Of a stretch of 64,000 bases of DNA, positions 1 to 11,473 are shown piece after piece (the stretch's first letter is position 1; the number at the start of each line of letters is the position of its first letter). The position numbers were made by a program, and so were the translations under genes. Source of the DNA: Chelydra serpentina (Eukaryota; Chordata; Testudines; Chelydridae); the NCBI GenBank assembly GCA_037349315.1, contig JBAIAC010000014.1, positions 24,529,001 to 24,593,000 on the forward strand, in the 5' to 3' direction. Under the pieces are notes generated by a model that had not been told where the DNA came from, ran no database searches, and saw nothing but the letters and a program-made list of their open reading frames with translations.

Positions 1-1454
1 GAACTACTAATATATTCTCAGAAATAAGTATCTGATGCTACTCAGGGCACTTTTTAAATAGCGCCATACATGAAATATTGAGCAAAACCTTATCATAAAT
101 GTAAGATGGTGTGTACATTTAAAAACAATAATAATATCAAGGCCTTTTAATAAGGAAGCAACAAACTGTAGCTCACTTTAGGAGCTTCAGTTATCTTTGA
201 GCATAAAAATGGAAATACTGATACCATGACAACACAGCTGAATTTTCTGCTTTGCAGACACCAGATTTATTTTTAAATGGTGTGAATCAAATCGGTGCTG
301 AGAGGCCAACTTCAAAACAGAAAGGAAAAATTGGCAATGGGAGATTTTCACTGTTTTGGCTGAAGTAAAGCTCTCCACAGCATTTCATCCTAGTGGAGCG
401 CCTAACTGTGAAAATCGTTCAAATTGTAATTCTCCTTGGCTTGCCAAAGGGGGATTATGAATTAAAGTCAGTGTTGCAGGAAATGTCACCTGCCCTTCTG
501 AAAGACTAACAATAAATCAAAAAGCTCTTTGTTCATCTAAAAGAAAAAAATGGCCATGCCATAGTTTTCGCTCTTTATTTAACATGGTAAGTAAATAATG
601 TACCCGCCATTTAATTGCAAATAAATAAATTATATATATATATATATATACATGTGTGTATATATATATTCATACATATACATACACATACACCGGCTTG
701 ATTTGCCACAAAAGGAACATAATGAATCTCCTTTCAGTGTATGCTCATAAAGAAAGAAGTACAGAAACAGACTAGGGGAACCCAATGACATCTGACGAGG
801 TTGTAGCATAGATTATTCTGACAAGGAGTTTAGAATGAGTGCCTAAGAGTTGAAGCTTTGTTTATTACTTCAATCACTGTGCCCCAAACACAAGAATGAT
901 AAGAAAACAAAAGCAGGTTCTGGAGAATAAAACTGTTACAGATCCCAAATTAATATACTGTGTTTTAAACTAAGGCAAGCAAGATTATGAAACAAGCAGC
1001 ACACGGATTTTCTGTGCCTCCTCATTTGCTCTTCTCTTATTTTAATAATCTCTCTAGAGACACTGGCAATAAATACTGCCCATGATGAGAACATTTTATC
1101 ACACCACTGAAAGAAAGCTATATACCTCCGGGATACTCCTTGTATTGTGGGTATTTATTAATATGGCGATAATGTCACTTCTTCTAGCAGAACAACAATT
1201 AATTATGTAGGGTTATTTGTTATTCTAAAAAGACAGGAGTGTAAATTGTACATGATGGTATATTTACAAAAGCTATTTTTAACCACTAAAAGTTACATTC
1301 AAGGAACATTAAGATGACACAAACACAATGAAAGAAATAAAATTCATAGGTCAGTATATTTAAAACATGCTATACAATTTGTTCTCTAATACATATGTAC
1401 AAGATGTGATTTAAAGCCCCAATTCCAGAAAGCATCCTTATTCAGTAAAGACAC
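1..1454. other. A+T-rich non-coding DNA, no gene seen
   Basis: No coding pattern, RNA gene or recognisable transposon was found here. The only clear structure is a (TA)n microsatellite at 630-650 that continues as an impure TA/CATA tract to about 690. The 63-codon frame at 187-378 on the minus strand shows no domain and is treated as chance. Confidence 0.6.
630..690. repeat. (TA)n / (CATA)n microsatellite
   Basis: About ten uninterrupted TA units are followed by CATGTGTGTA, a second TA run and CATACA-type units. It is an ordinary simple repeat. Confidence 0.9.
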
Positions 1455-1522
1455 TGAAGCATAGACTCAAAGGACTGAAAGGGACCTCGAGAGGTCATCT
1501 AGTCCAGTCTCACTCATGGCAG

Positions 1523-2319
1523 CAGGCCTGCACAACATGCGGCCCGTGTGGGCTCACTGTGCGGCCCACGGGGGGGTGAGTAGGTGGGCTCACTGTGCGG
1601 CCCAGAATCTAAGACAAGATTTTTGCTGCTTGTCTCTGGGCTGGGGGATGTCCCAATGCTGCAAAGAGGGTGTTCGCAAAGGAAGGTGCTTGCTTCTAAC
1701 CCCTGAGGCCGTCAGTATGCCTGCTCTTCTCTAGTCAGCCCACCTGACAAGTTTGATTGTCCTTGATCTGGTTCCCATCCCCTCTCCAAGGGTTGCAGCT
1801 GTCTGGAGGTGCCTGCCTTCCACGCCTTCCTCATTCACACCTTTCACACACCTTCATGGGGGGAAGATCTTATTTTACTTCTAGCAGAAAGACATTTTTC
1901 TTTTACCTTCATTATACTTCCTTAGTGGCCCGCTATAACATATTACCAAGGTTCAATACAAAGTCATATAAAAGTTATACAAAAATGCATAATGCAGAGA
2001 TTTATTTACAACTGCAATGATTGACTGTTGTGTGCAGTAATATAGTGACCCCTGGGGGAGTGAAGAGGGGCATGATGGTGGGGCCGAGCGGGGAGGGGGC
2101 GGGTCCTATTTTACTGCTGTGATCTGGTCACCCTATGCGTGTTGTTTCTTTCCCCCCTCTACAGGCTTCCACACCCCAGCGCTGGGAAAGGAGGGGTTGT
2201 TTCCGCGGGGTGGGCGGCACGGGGGGAGGTGTGTTTCTGCGGGGCCGGGGGGTTTTGGCCCTCAGCTGTCTTCTTTGGAGTAATATGGCCCTTGACGCTT
2301 TACAAGTTGTGCAGGCCGG
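1523..2319. mobile_element. Non-autonomous hAT-type element (797 bp) inside CR1
   Basis: The ends form short terminal inverted repeats: the left end reads CAGGCCTGCACAAC and the reverse complement of the right end reads CCGGCCTGCACAAC. The element is flanked by a perfect 8-bp target duplication, CATGGCAG (1515-1522 and 2320-2327), the size expected for hAT transposases. Removing it rejoins the CR1 3' UTR at 1522/2328. The interior is GC-rich toward the right and has no transposase motif, so it would depend on a transposase supplied elsewhere. Confidence 0.9.
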
Positions 2320-2669
2320 CATGGCAGGATTGAGTATTATCTAGACCATCCCTGACAGGTGTTTGTCTAACCTGTTCTTAAAAATCTCCAGTGATGGAGA
2401 TTCCACAACCTCCGTAGAGAATGTATTCCATTGCTTAACCACCCTGACAGTTAGGAAGTTTTTCTTAATGTCCAACCTAAACCTCCCTTGCTGCAATTTA
2501 ATTCCATTGCTTTGTATTCTATCCTCAGACGTTCAGAAGAACAATTTTTCTCCCTCCTCCTTGTAAGAACCTTTTATGTACTTAAAAAACGGTTATCATG
2601 TCCCCTCTGTCTTCTCTTTTCCAGACTAAACAAACACAATTTTTTCAATCTTCCCTCATAGGTCATGTT

Positions 2670-3005
2670 TTATAGAACTTTAATAATTTTTGTTGCTCTT
2701 CTCTGAAATTTCTCCAATTTGTCCACATCTTTCCTGAAATGTGGGACCCATAACTGGACACAATACCTCAATTGAGGCCTAATCAGTGTGGTGTAGAGCA
2801 GAAGAATTACTTCTCGTGTCTTGCTTACCACACTCCTGCTAATACATCTCAGAATGATGTTTGCTTTTTTTGGAACAATGTTACACTCTTGACTCATATT
2901 TGGCTTGTGATCCACTTTGACCCCCAGATCCTTTTCCATAGTATTCTTCCTAGGCAGTTGTATGTGTGCAACTGATTGTTCCTTCCTAAGTGGAGCATTT
3001 TGCAT
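2670..3005 (-). pseudogene. CR1 ORF2 C-terminal fragment
   Basis: An open piece of decayed CR1 ORF2 with the post-RT region seen in all CR1 proteins (DLGVxVD, then KKANxILxCI, SRxREVILxLY, [13 protein letters not shown] and RRATK-like blocks). The upstream part of the frame is shifted at about 2900-3090. It is inactive. The related intact sequence is the minus-strand ORF2 at 29696-32545. Confidence 0.85.
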
Positions 3006-3597
3006 TTGTCCTTATTGAATTCCATACTATTTACTTCAGACCATTTCTCCAGTTTGTCCAGATCATTTTGAATTATAATCCTAGCCTCCAAAGCACTTGC
3101 AACTCTCCCCTCCCCCCGGGCTTGGTATCATCCGCAAACTTTATAAGTGTACTCTCTATGTTATTATCTAAATCATTGATGAAGATATTTAACAGAACCG
3201 GACCCAGAACTGATCTCTGCAGGACCCTTCTCTCTAGGAATGGTTTTCCAAGCAGTTATGCACACACCTTATAGTAGCTCCATCTGGGTTGCATTTCCCT
3301 AGTTTGTTTATGAGAAGGTCATGCGAGACAATATCAAAAGATATACTAAAGTCAAGATATACCACATCTACCACTTCCCCCTTCTCCAAAAGAGTTTGTT
3401 ACCCTGTCAAAGAAAGCTATCAGGTTGGTTTGACATGATTTGTTCTTGACAAATCCATGCTGACTGTTACTTATCACCTTATTATCTTCTAGATGTTTGT
3501 ATTATCTTCTAGAAGCATGTGCTTCAATTCCACTGAACGCAATAGGGTTTAAGGTTGTGTATAAGTACTTTCCTGAATCAGCACTCAAATGTCAGTG

Positions 3598-3910
3598 TAT
3601 GTCTACTGTGCAAACAGAGCTGTGATTGCAGCACATGTAGACGTGCCCAAACTAGCTGTGATTTAGTTGGCTCAAGTGAAAAGAGCAATGAGGCCACGGC
3701 AGCACAGACGGCAGCATAGGCTGTACAATCCAATCTGGGACCTTGAGCATGTAATCGAGCAGCTAGCCTGTGCTGTCACTTGGGCTGTCAGGGTTTCACT
3801 ACTATTGTTTTTCAAGCTAGCTAGATCAAAACTAGCTCAGGTATCTCTACATGCACTGAAGTCACATTGCATTGTAGCCCTATTCTTAGGTATTACAAGA
3901 CAGTTGGTGC
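3598..3910. mobile_element. Probable foldback MITE remnant
   Basis: The stretch starts with a GTCTACTGTGCAA-type end and closes with a TCTCTACATGCA-type end. It contains several AGCTAG and GTAGAC words also found in the foldback elements at 55038-55330 and 58930-59180. Pairing of the two ends is weak and no target duplication was found, so the boundaries are rough. Confidence 0.35.
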
Positions 3911-4020
3911 ATTTCGATTTAATTGTCCATTTCTTTCATAGATTTTTTGCACACACCTTAACAGAATTTCAATACATTTTTGTTGGAAATATTCCTTTAT
4001 CTTCTTCTGATGTTTAAAAA

Positions 4021-6418
4021 ACGAATAAATAAGTACATACCTGCACTTAGGCCTGATTTAAAACCCATTGAAGTCAATGGGTATCTATAATGGCCTTTGG
4101 ATCAAACCGTCAGTGCTCAGTCTGACAAAGAGCTGAGTGACTCTTAGAAGTGCTGAGTGCCTTCAACTTTTATGGGCAATGAGATTTGAGGATGTCTTGC
4201 ACCTACACAACTTGTTCAGCACAATGCAGGATTGAGCCCTTAATTATTGTCACAATCATTGTCTGAAATAATGAAAGCAAATTTTAAATTTAGTTTTAGT
4301 ATAAAATCCTAAACAAATCATACATGGCATTGGTAAATGCTGACTGTGTATGCCCATGGGATATCCCCTTAAACTATGATCAGTCTAACATAGTGATCTA
4401 GTTAGTGAAGGGGAAATCTAAAAAGGGTCAAAGCTTTGAGTCACAGCTAAGCTATTCAAATTGTTTTAGTGTCATAGCTGGAGGAGTATGGATGTACTGC
4501 TATTATTTCATTGCCAGCAGAAATTACTTTTCATTTTCTAGTCCATGCTGCATCTTATTCTGCTTTTGGTATAAATGAAGCTACTTTGGAGCTAGACTAG
4601 AGATGGGTAAAACTCAAAAATGGTTCTTTTTGGTTATGCATCCAAAAGTTCAGATATTTTTCCATACTACCCTGATTTCTTGAATGTGCACAATCGGCTG
4701 GTAGTGTCAGAGGAAGTGCCTTTTTCAGCTTCTTAGCATTCTCTATCCCAGTTTATCCAGAAATACGAAGTGTGTGTGTGTCCGGGGGAGAGAAGGGGAA
4801 ATAACTTTATCTGAACTTTTAAAATGTAATTTAGTAACTGATGAAGACTCAGGTTGCGGTTCTTATTTTTCCTGAAGTTTTTCACCTACCCTTCAGTAGG
4901 AGCTAAATATTAAGGTGTGGAAGGAAGAGTACTAGAACTTCCAGAAAATGTTTTTGCTATTAGGAAGGAAGAGAGTTCTCTAGCATGAAAACTGTATTTA
5001 AATACTGCACAAACTTCAGCCAAAACAGAAAAAAAAATTACAACTGATATATAACCATTAAAAAAGCTAAACTCAGCTGGATATGAAAAATGTCAAACTT
5101 AAAAAAACCCACCTCTGTTTGTGCGGCTTTCAAAAGGTTAGAAACACTTCAGGTTTTTGTAAAGAAAATAAATAAATAAATAAAATAGTACCAAAGCATA
5201 CAAAAGGCTTGTGTATCAGTATGAAAAGGTGAAGTCTTTTCAAATTGGGCCTTTTCTGAGGCAATACATTTCTTTTATTGCCTATTTTCTTTCTCAGTAA
5301 ATGCTATTACTTTGAAACTCGACTGGTATTTTACAAGCAATAAAAGAAGGCAAACAGTGTTCCTTCCTGCAAATTGTTCCAATCTTGTCATCTGTATTCT
5401 TATTTAAAAGAAAGGTGCAAGTACCTACATTCAGTTTCCATTCACTTTAATAATTGTTACATTTACAGGCAAATAAAGTCACAGAGATTTCCATTAAGAC
5501 ATGAGAGTATTTCACTCGGCTTGTCTCAGACATTTTTCCTTCATATTTACAAAGGCAGCTTTCTGGAAGTTAGGAGAAGGGATGGGAAAATCAATCTGGA
5601 ATCATTTCAGGAAAATGTTCCCAAAGCACTTAACCCTGATTTAGGAGCCTAAGTCCCAAATGAAAGCCAATGAGACTTAGGCTCTTTCCTTGTTTTAGAC
5701 AAACATTAGTCCATTGCTCAGCCTCAAATCATAGCTGTCTCCCAAGATGATCCCAAAATGATTTATAATGTATTATGAAAAGGCATGAGCCATAGTTAAA
5801 TTTGTAACCAGACTTCATTTAAAAACACTTTATTTACTTTAAATCTGGCCAATCCAACTTTCCAAGTCAAAGGTACAGTGTTTTTAAGTACCAGATTTAC
5901 TTTGATTTAAAAAAGGAAAATATTTAAGTGCTATGATGTTTGTAACAATTTATTTGCTAGATTTGATTGCTTGGATTTTGCAGACAATGTGATAGGTAAG
6001 TATTTGAACTCGTCAAAAATGTTCTGGTGGAAGTTTTCCATTGCAAAATAGTGATTTGATGGAATCTATATGGTCTGAAGGAATATGTTGATGCCATTGA
6101 AACTTTCTTGGTTTCCTGCCAACCGAGCTGGCTGTCCAGATGGCTGAAATGTAGGCTGACTAAATCACAGGTTGCCCAAATACCCATTGCCCATCTGGGC
6201 TCCCAAGCTTCTTGGAATGTTATCCCAAGAACAGATTCAGGGTTCACTTCTTATTGCTTCTTCCAGGTTCCCAAGATGTTGACCTATTAATCTCTTCCTA
6301 CAAGGTGAAAGGAAGAGGCCTGCGCTAGTAGAATTGCCAGGGTTTACCCAGGATTTCCATATGCTCCTCAGGAAATTCCCCTACAACAGACAAGATCTGT
6401 TCACACCTGAGTGTGATT
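4021..6418. other. Non-coding stretch with short palindromes
   Basis: No gene was recognised. Two short palindromic stretches stand out: 4048-4110, where a GGCCTGAT..CCCATTGAAGTC arm faces a degenerate TTTGGATCA arm, and 5641-5687, where GAGCCTAAGTC faces GACTTAGGCTC. Both look like ends of old miniature inverted-repeat elements. The 92-codon plus frame at 5374-5652 and the 96-codon minus frame at 5957-6247 show no domain. Confidence 0.5.
5645..5687. repeat. Short palindrome (MITE-like core)
   Basis: GAGCCTAAGTC on the left is an exact reverse complement of GACTTAGGCTC on the right, with about 20 bases between. It could be the core of an old foldback element. No flanking duplication was found. 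Confidence 0.5.
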
Positions 6419-6998
6419 TTACAGAATCCTTCAGCTATATCCTTAAGCCATTATGGTTTGCTGGTCTTAATTTCAGGAAGAACTTGAATTACAATATTTG
6501 ACCAGTGAAATACAGTTACGCTTGCTGCACTTTTTCCCAAGTGGGGCTAATAAAATAAAGTGCCCTTTTCTTTCAAATGTTATAAATAAGGGAAGTGGAA
6601 TCAGTTTCCCTGGATTGACCTGCCCCATGACCTATAGTTCTGACAGGAACCATCAAAAGTAAGGATTAAATAAGAGTCTAAATAATTTCTGCAAGAAATA
6701 ATGTTATGTTTTGCATTTTAATCCCAGTCAGAAACACTTGCCACCCTTAAAATGCTTTCTTCAATGTTACTAATATATTTGACAGCTATAACTTCAGCCT
6801 TGTCAGTGTAGGTCCACTGGTATATCAGACAACAAATTGTATTTAGTTCTTGCACTAACTACAGCTCCTACTGAAAGCCTCCAAAATTGGTCAAGATGGT
6901 CATGTACTATTGTCTTGGTGCTATTTCTACTACCAGAAAGGTCTGATCTTTCCCAAACTGCAAGATACCCAGTTAAGAGAGACACTATTGTTGTCATG
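6419..6998 (+). repeat. Left arm of a large, virtually identical inverted duplication
   Basis: Read on the plus strand, this segment matches the reverse complement of 11648-12417. Reading base by base I saw no substitution over the roughly 310 bases on one side and 250 bases on the other of a single length difference. The left arm has ATAA where the right arm has about 200 extra bases (about 11963-12165). Identity stops sharply at both ends. Both arms contain the same chance 50-codon open stretch (MYLVLALTTAPTESLQNWSR..), which reflects copying and not a gene. Confidence 0.92.
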
Positions 6999-6999
6999 T

Positions 7000-8593
7000 G
7001 TATATATAATTTTACCAAAAAAGAAAAATCTTAGGTACTTCCACAGGCTATCCTTCAATATTCCCCCACTACCTTCCAGTGAGACTCACGTAGTGTCCTC
7101 ACAGTTTCACCCTTTGTTTTTATTTTTCACCTGTGTGTTTAATTTTTACCACAGACTTATATGCTGCTGTATGAGGTGGGAGGATGGGACAGACCAGACT
7201 GGCAAATTCAAGCCCATCTTCCCAAATTAATAAAAAATGAAGAGCTCACTTTTGGCTTTGTCCATCATAGTTTCTCCAGGTGCTTCCAACTCGGTTTTTT
7301 CTGGACCAAACAGAATCTTCATCTAAATAACTAACTTTTCCCCTGGTGTCTCCTAAGTGTTGTCTAATCTATATATAATGATCCTTTGAAGTGGATATTT
7401 AGTTATTGTTCCATACTAATTTATTCTACTATCTGACTTCCACTTTTTCCCAAGGTCCACTGAAACTACTTCTCAGAACACTAGGGACACTAGACATTTT
7501 CCATGTAGGCCTCCTTCAGATCCTTTGTTAGTCACTCAGAGTCACAGCTGAGGCTTCTTACTTTAGATGATTACCTTTCTCATCTTGGAACCTGCCAGAG
7601 TTTAAGCTCTTTCTCTTAGATCTTTCCTATCTGTTGTCTTCTAGGATTGCTAGTCTTGACTGCTATCAATTATATCACGCTATTAGAAAGGACTCAAACA
7701 CCCAGCTGCTCTCCCAGGCCCGAAACAGAATTTTGAAACCAAGCATGTTCAAAAGCTGCCCTACCATCTGTGAAAACGTTGTACTCACCAACCAGCCAGT
7801 AACCTCTCACTGATTCTATTTTGGCTTCTCTTTAAGCTTTAAGGAATAATCGACTGCCTCCAAAATTTTGTTTTGGCTGTCTCAGGTTTACTGTTGGAAA
7901 AAAAAAACACCAACAGCACACTTGAGATATTTTTCTTACAAGAACATGATACAATGTTTCATTTTTCCTTCAACACACCATGCAAAGATCAAGTCTGCTG
8001 CTCCCTCATTTATATAAATCAGTTCAGAGGAAAAAATAAAATACCTCATCACACTAGATACCAAGAGCAGGTATAGTCAAATACTGCATAGACTAATTAC
8101 ATATGGAAGTCTGACTGAAGATATTTCTGCTTAACAATCAGCTCTTAAATAAGAGGTGAAAAGCAAATGCAAAAATCAAGCAGTGTAGGAATACAACCTT
8201 TCAAGCCCTCCTTTTCTACAAAAATGGGGGGTGGGGAATGGCAAATATAGATCATCTGCAATTGCACAAAAATTAGAGTTCCGTCATAGATTTCTTTCTA
8301 CAGGAGACAGAAGAATAACAGGAGACGCTAATAGTCATTTGTTTGTTACTACAATTAGCCCTGTAAAATGAAAGTTTCTCTTGAAATGAATGATTTTGTG
8401 TCAGTGGAAAGTGTTTAAAATTATACTAAAGGCAAGATGGGAACTGGGGTTCATAGAGCCCTCATGGAGGAAAGTCTGACAGGAAGGAAGTTGTGGAGAT
8501 GCAAAGTAGCTGCAATCTCCACTCTACCAGAGGTGACAAAGCAGCCAGGAGATGTGCTAATTCAGCACAGTCCCCTCGCAGCTTGGGAGCTGG
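7000..8593. other. Non-coding stretch, nothing recognised
   Basis: The stretch is A+T-rich DNA with short frames only. The 106-codon plus frame at 6910-7230 partly overlaps the duplicated arm and has no domain. No repeat family was recognised. Confidence 0.5.
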
Positions 8594-8605
8594 TCTACAT
8601 AAACA
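8594..8605. repeat. 12-bp target site duplication (left)
   Basis: TCTACATAAACA here is repeated exactly at 8831-8842. The two copies bracket the foldback PLE insertion. The TCTAC part could partly coincide with the element's own terminal sequence. Confidence 0.8.
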
Positions 8606-8830
8606 AGTATCAGAGGGGTAGCCGTGTTAGTCTGGATCTGTAGAAGCGACAAAGGGTCCTGTGGCACCTTATAGACTGACAGAGGTATTGAAGCATAAGC
8701 TTTCGTGGGTGAATACCCACTTCTTCGGATGCAAAGATGTTTGCATCCGAAGAAGTGGGTATTGACCCACGAAAGCTTATGCTTCAATACCTCTGTTAGT
8801 CTATAAGGTGCCACAGGACCCTTTGTCGCT
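8606..8830. mobile_element. Foldback Penelope-like terminal insertion (225 bp)
   Basis: Two PLE 3'-terminal segments lie head to head. The left half reads outward on the minus strand and reaches the full terminus (TAGCCGTGTTAGTCTGG). The right half reads outward on the plus strand and stops about 38 nt earlier, after TTTGTCGCTTCTAC. The arms (about 8649-8738 and 8741-8830) are close to perfect reverse complements. A 12-bp duplication brackets the whole, so it entered as one unit. Each half contains a hammerhead-like core (8694-8733 minus, 8742-8783 plus). No protein-coding part is left. The host sequence looks like the end of a TCTACAT-type foldback MITE. Confidence 0.88.
8742..8783 (+). ncRNA. 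Hammerhead-ribozyme-like core, degenerate
   Basis: Elements in order: GCAT strand; CCGAAGA (hammerhead core CUGANGA with U4 changed to C); one extra A; a stem with GTGGGT facing ACCCAC; GAAA; then AGCTT and ATGC, which can pair back with the GCAT strand. The loop of the central stem is ATTG. This matches the type I hammerheads described in PLEs. The U4 change predicts weak or no cleavage. The mirror copy is at 8694-8733 on the minus strand. Confidence 0.55.
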
Positions 8831-8842
8831 TCTACATAAACA

Positions 8843-9020
8843 GTTATTCCACAGCAAACTGGGGTGTGAATCTACCTCCCACTAGTTTACCTTGCACTAA
8901 CTATCCATGTGGACCCTGTTGATATGCACTAGCAGTTCCTAAGTGTGCTTTTAGAGCACACTAAGGAACCGTTAGTATGTGTCAACAGAGTAGTAGCTGC
9001 AAACTGAGCACAATGAAACT
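8843..9020. mobile_element. Foldback MITE core
   Basis: A long imperfect palindrome is centred near 8952. The left arm runs GTTGATATGCACTAGCAG then TTCCTAAGTGTGCT; the right arm runs AGCACACTAAGGAACC then GTTAGTATGTGTCAAC. It resembles a TCTACAT-ended foldback family, and the PLE at 8606 sits in its left flank. True ends were not fixed. Confidence 0.55.
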
Positions 9021-9550
9021 GTCTGCTGTTTGTTCCTACTATGTTCAGGGAAACAGGACTGTATATATTCTTTGTAAATAAACAGGATTGTACTCAAGAA
9101 GTACCTGAATAATCAATTTTTCCTCCTATAGGAAACAACTTGGTAAGGCCCTGCATATTGAATAACTGCTCAGGCCACAGGGCAACAATACATTTCTAAG
9201 AAGAAATAAGATTGTACAACCTTGTGTATCATTATGTAGTATTAAACTATATAACAGTTTTCTAATGTTTAACAATGGATCTATTCACAAAGAAGTTGGA
9301 TTTCAATAGAAATGCCTCTTGCAACTTGCCACTGCTCCACTAAGCCGTGAAGTATAAACATCTCTGGTCACTTGGTAGATCATTATTTAAAATTGGATTA
9401 ATTTGACTAATTACATTCTTCATGGACTAGATTAGTATTGGACAGCTTAAGTACATGTAGGAGATCTGTACTGACTTCTCCAACCTTCTAGCATCATATT
9501 TGCGAAACATTTTAAGCTTATACATTTTAGTTGGGATCCACCACATTGTA

Positions 9551-9577
9551 TTTTGTTGTTGTTGTTTGTTGTTGTTC
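9551..9577. repeat. (TTG)n simple repeat
   Basis: A short run of about seven imperfect TTG/TTTG units. Confidence 0.7.
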
Positions 9578-10271
9578 CTGAATCAAATAAAGCCTGATAT
9601 CAGAAGGCTAGTTCTTGGTATTTTCTATATCCAAATCCATCTTTTGTTGTTAATACTGTAATTCAGCTGTTAGACCCCAATGATTTTTCTATTTGTCAGT
9701 TATTTTAAAATTGGCTTTTTACCTAGGATACAGAGATGGAGTTATCTTTAAAGGTTCCACAATGGTCAATTGTATTACCCAATGTAAAACATGCTTCTAT
9801 AGATTTATGTTTACATTTAATTCAGCTCTGTGTGACAGTTAGATTTAGCAGTTACGATTGGTCTATAAGTATTGACCTATCAGAGAGGGTCTGAATGTGA
9901 TTGGAGGATAGGGTCTGCTAATGCTAGGATTGAAAAATAAGCCAAACATTGTATAAAAGACAGAAAACAAGCAGGCAAAAATCAGTCAAGTTAGGAGGAG
10001 AAGAAGAAGAAGAAGGAGACATCAGAAGAAGGAAGCAGAAGGAGAGAAGACCACGGCCAGAACTCTGGGTTCGGTTTTTCTGATGGACCAAGCAACCATC
10101 GCAAGTAGCAACCGTGACAGCAACCACTGGGTGACAGCAACAGCAGCGGTGTTGCTGGGACAGAGCAGAAGGACCCTGACAGAACAGAGGGAGAGAAGCC
10201 TATAGATAGTAAGCATGCCAGCCACCATATAAGATATAGAATAGAAATAGCATTTGATAAGTGTCTGTGGT

Positions 10272-10491
10272 GTGACAAAGGGTCCTGTGGCACCTTATAG
10301 ACTAACAGAGGTATTGGAGCATAAGCTTTCATGGGTGAATACCCACTTCTTTGGATGCAAGCATTTCCACTGCTTGCATCCGAAGAAGTGGGTATTCACC
10401 CATGAAAGCTTATGCTCCAATATCTCTGTTAGTCTATAAGGTGCCACAGGACCCTTTGTCGCTTCTACAGATCTACCCCTCTGATACTTGA
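10272..10491. mobile_element. Foldback Penelope-like terminal insertion (220 bp)
   Basis: A second head-to-head pair of PLE ends, bracketed by the 10-bp duplication TGTCTGTGGT (10262-10271 and 10492-10501). The left half (minus direction) ends abruptly at GTGACAAAGG, about 35 nt short of the terminus. The right half (plus direction) continues to CCCTCTGATACTTG but lacks the CAGACTAACACGG part, through an internal deletion of about 15 nt. Hammerhead-like cores lie at 10320-10359 (minus) and 10376-10415 (plus). No protein is encoded. Confidence 0.87.
10376..10415 (+). ncRNA. Hammerhead-ribozyme-like core, degenerate
   Basis: GCAT, then CCGAAGA (U4 to C), an extra A, a GTGGGT/ACCCAT stem, GAAA and GCTTATGC. 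Stem I can form from GCAT with ATGC. The mirror copy at 10320-10359 has TTGGATGC, that is CCAAAGA in ribozyme sense, so it has lost core residues. Neither is expected to be a good ribozyme. Confidence 0.5.
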
Positions 10492-10623
10492 TGTCTGTGG
10501 TATGTATGTTTATGTTGCTATATATAAAGATTAGAGTTTATTGAGATTGCTGTCAGTGTCCTGCATATGACTGGTCACCATGTGGAGAACATAATCACTT
10601 AAGCCATTCCAACTGTATAACAT

Positions 10624-11473
10624 TGTGACAGATTTATGTTACCAAGCTGCCAGAGACCTTAGGTGATCAGGCTAAGGCAGCAGGATCTTTAGGGGTGGTG
10701 ATGAAAAGAGCACACCAAGTGGCTAAGTTTAAAGCTTTATTAAGAAAATAATAAAATAACAGCAGAGAGTGGTGGAGGTTTCCCACGTCACTCAGAGGAA
10801 GAAAGAAAGTGTTAGGGCCCGTGCCCTAACCCACTTTCATACTCACATATGCACAACACAAGCCTGGGTGTAACGTAAGAAGAAAAGGGGGAAGGGTGGA
10901 CGGGAGTTCTGCCCTGTGCACAGGTCGTCCGGAGTCCGCTGTAGATCTCCAACTTACTTCCACTCTTGGGAGCCCTTGGCTCTTCTGGGGGCATTCTATT
11001 CAGGGACCTTTGTCCCCCGTGCTCTTTGTATCAGTCCGAACCGGTTTTCTGTGGCTTCCTCGGCTTTCTCAAAACACACCGGCTTCAGGGACGGGAGACT
11101 GTTGTTTTCCCATTCGCTGACCTTCGCTGTCTCACTTGTTTTCACAGTCCCTGCAGTTCTGTTCTGTGATTCTCCTTTCTCACAGCTGGGCAGAGTTGGA
11201 ATCTCAGCCCCCATCTTTCTTGGCAGGTAGCAGAGAATCTGTTGTGTGCAGTGGCCTTGGGCTGGAGCCCACGTCTTATCTTCGGACTGAGCTGAGGTGT
11301 TGAGTTAACCCGTTCTCTTCTCTCTCTCCCCCACCCCACTTCGGTCTCTCGTATCCTGCACCTTTCCCCACCGCCAATCCACTACATATGTAAAAATATT
11401 AGCAATGTATGCTGCTGGTGCTTACCCAGGCGGCCCCGAGGTGGTGGTGGTGGGGCTAATTTGTATTGTGACA
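10624..11473. mobile_element. Solo LTR of an endogenous retrovirus-like element (850 bp)
   Basis: The segment begins TGTGACAG and ends TTGTGACA (TG..CA ends, inverted TGTGACA termini). It is flanked by a 4-bp duplication, ACAT (10620-10623 and 11474-11477), which fits retroviral integration. No gag, pol or env sequence is attached, so it is read as a solo LTR left by recombination. An AATAAA lies near 10735 on the minus strand, which hints at minus orientation, but this is not decisive. Confidence 0.65.

Larger units (their letters stand above)
1459..3520 (-). mobile_element. Old CR1 LINE fragment, minus strand, split by a hAT element
   Basis: On the minus strand this encodes the C-terminal part of a CR1 ORF2 protein (reverse transcriptase and downstream region) and the 3' UTR. 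Readable pieces include EKDLGVKVDHKPNMSQ, a VVSKTREVILLLYTTLIRP stretch and RRATKIIK near 2670-3005, and LDKLEKWSEVNSMEFNKDKC near 3000-3091. Matching segments occur in the young CR1 at 29.6-32.7 kb. The 3' end lies at about 1459-1522 and resumes at 2328 after a hAT insertion. Frames are broken by many stops and shifts, so this is an old, inactive copy. The 5' end near 3520 is approximate. Confidence 0.85.

Noticed and set aside
6837..7034. A protein repeated identically at 6837 (plus) and 11559-11813 (minus) as a conserved gene family
   Set aside because: The identity is at DNA level over the whole duplicated arm, ends mid-frame, and has no domain; it reflects the inverted duplication only.
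10896..11230. Overlapping 74- to 104-codon frames on both strands as genes
   Set aside because: They sit inside the solo LTR and have no retroviral protein motif.
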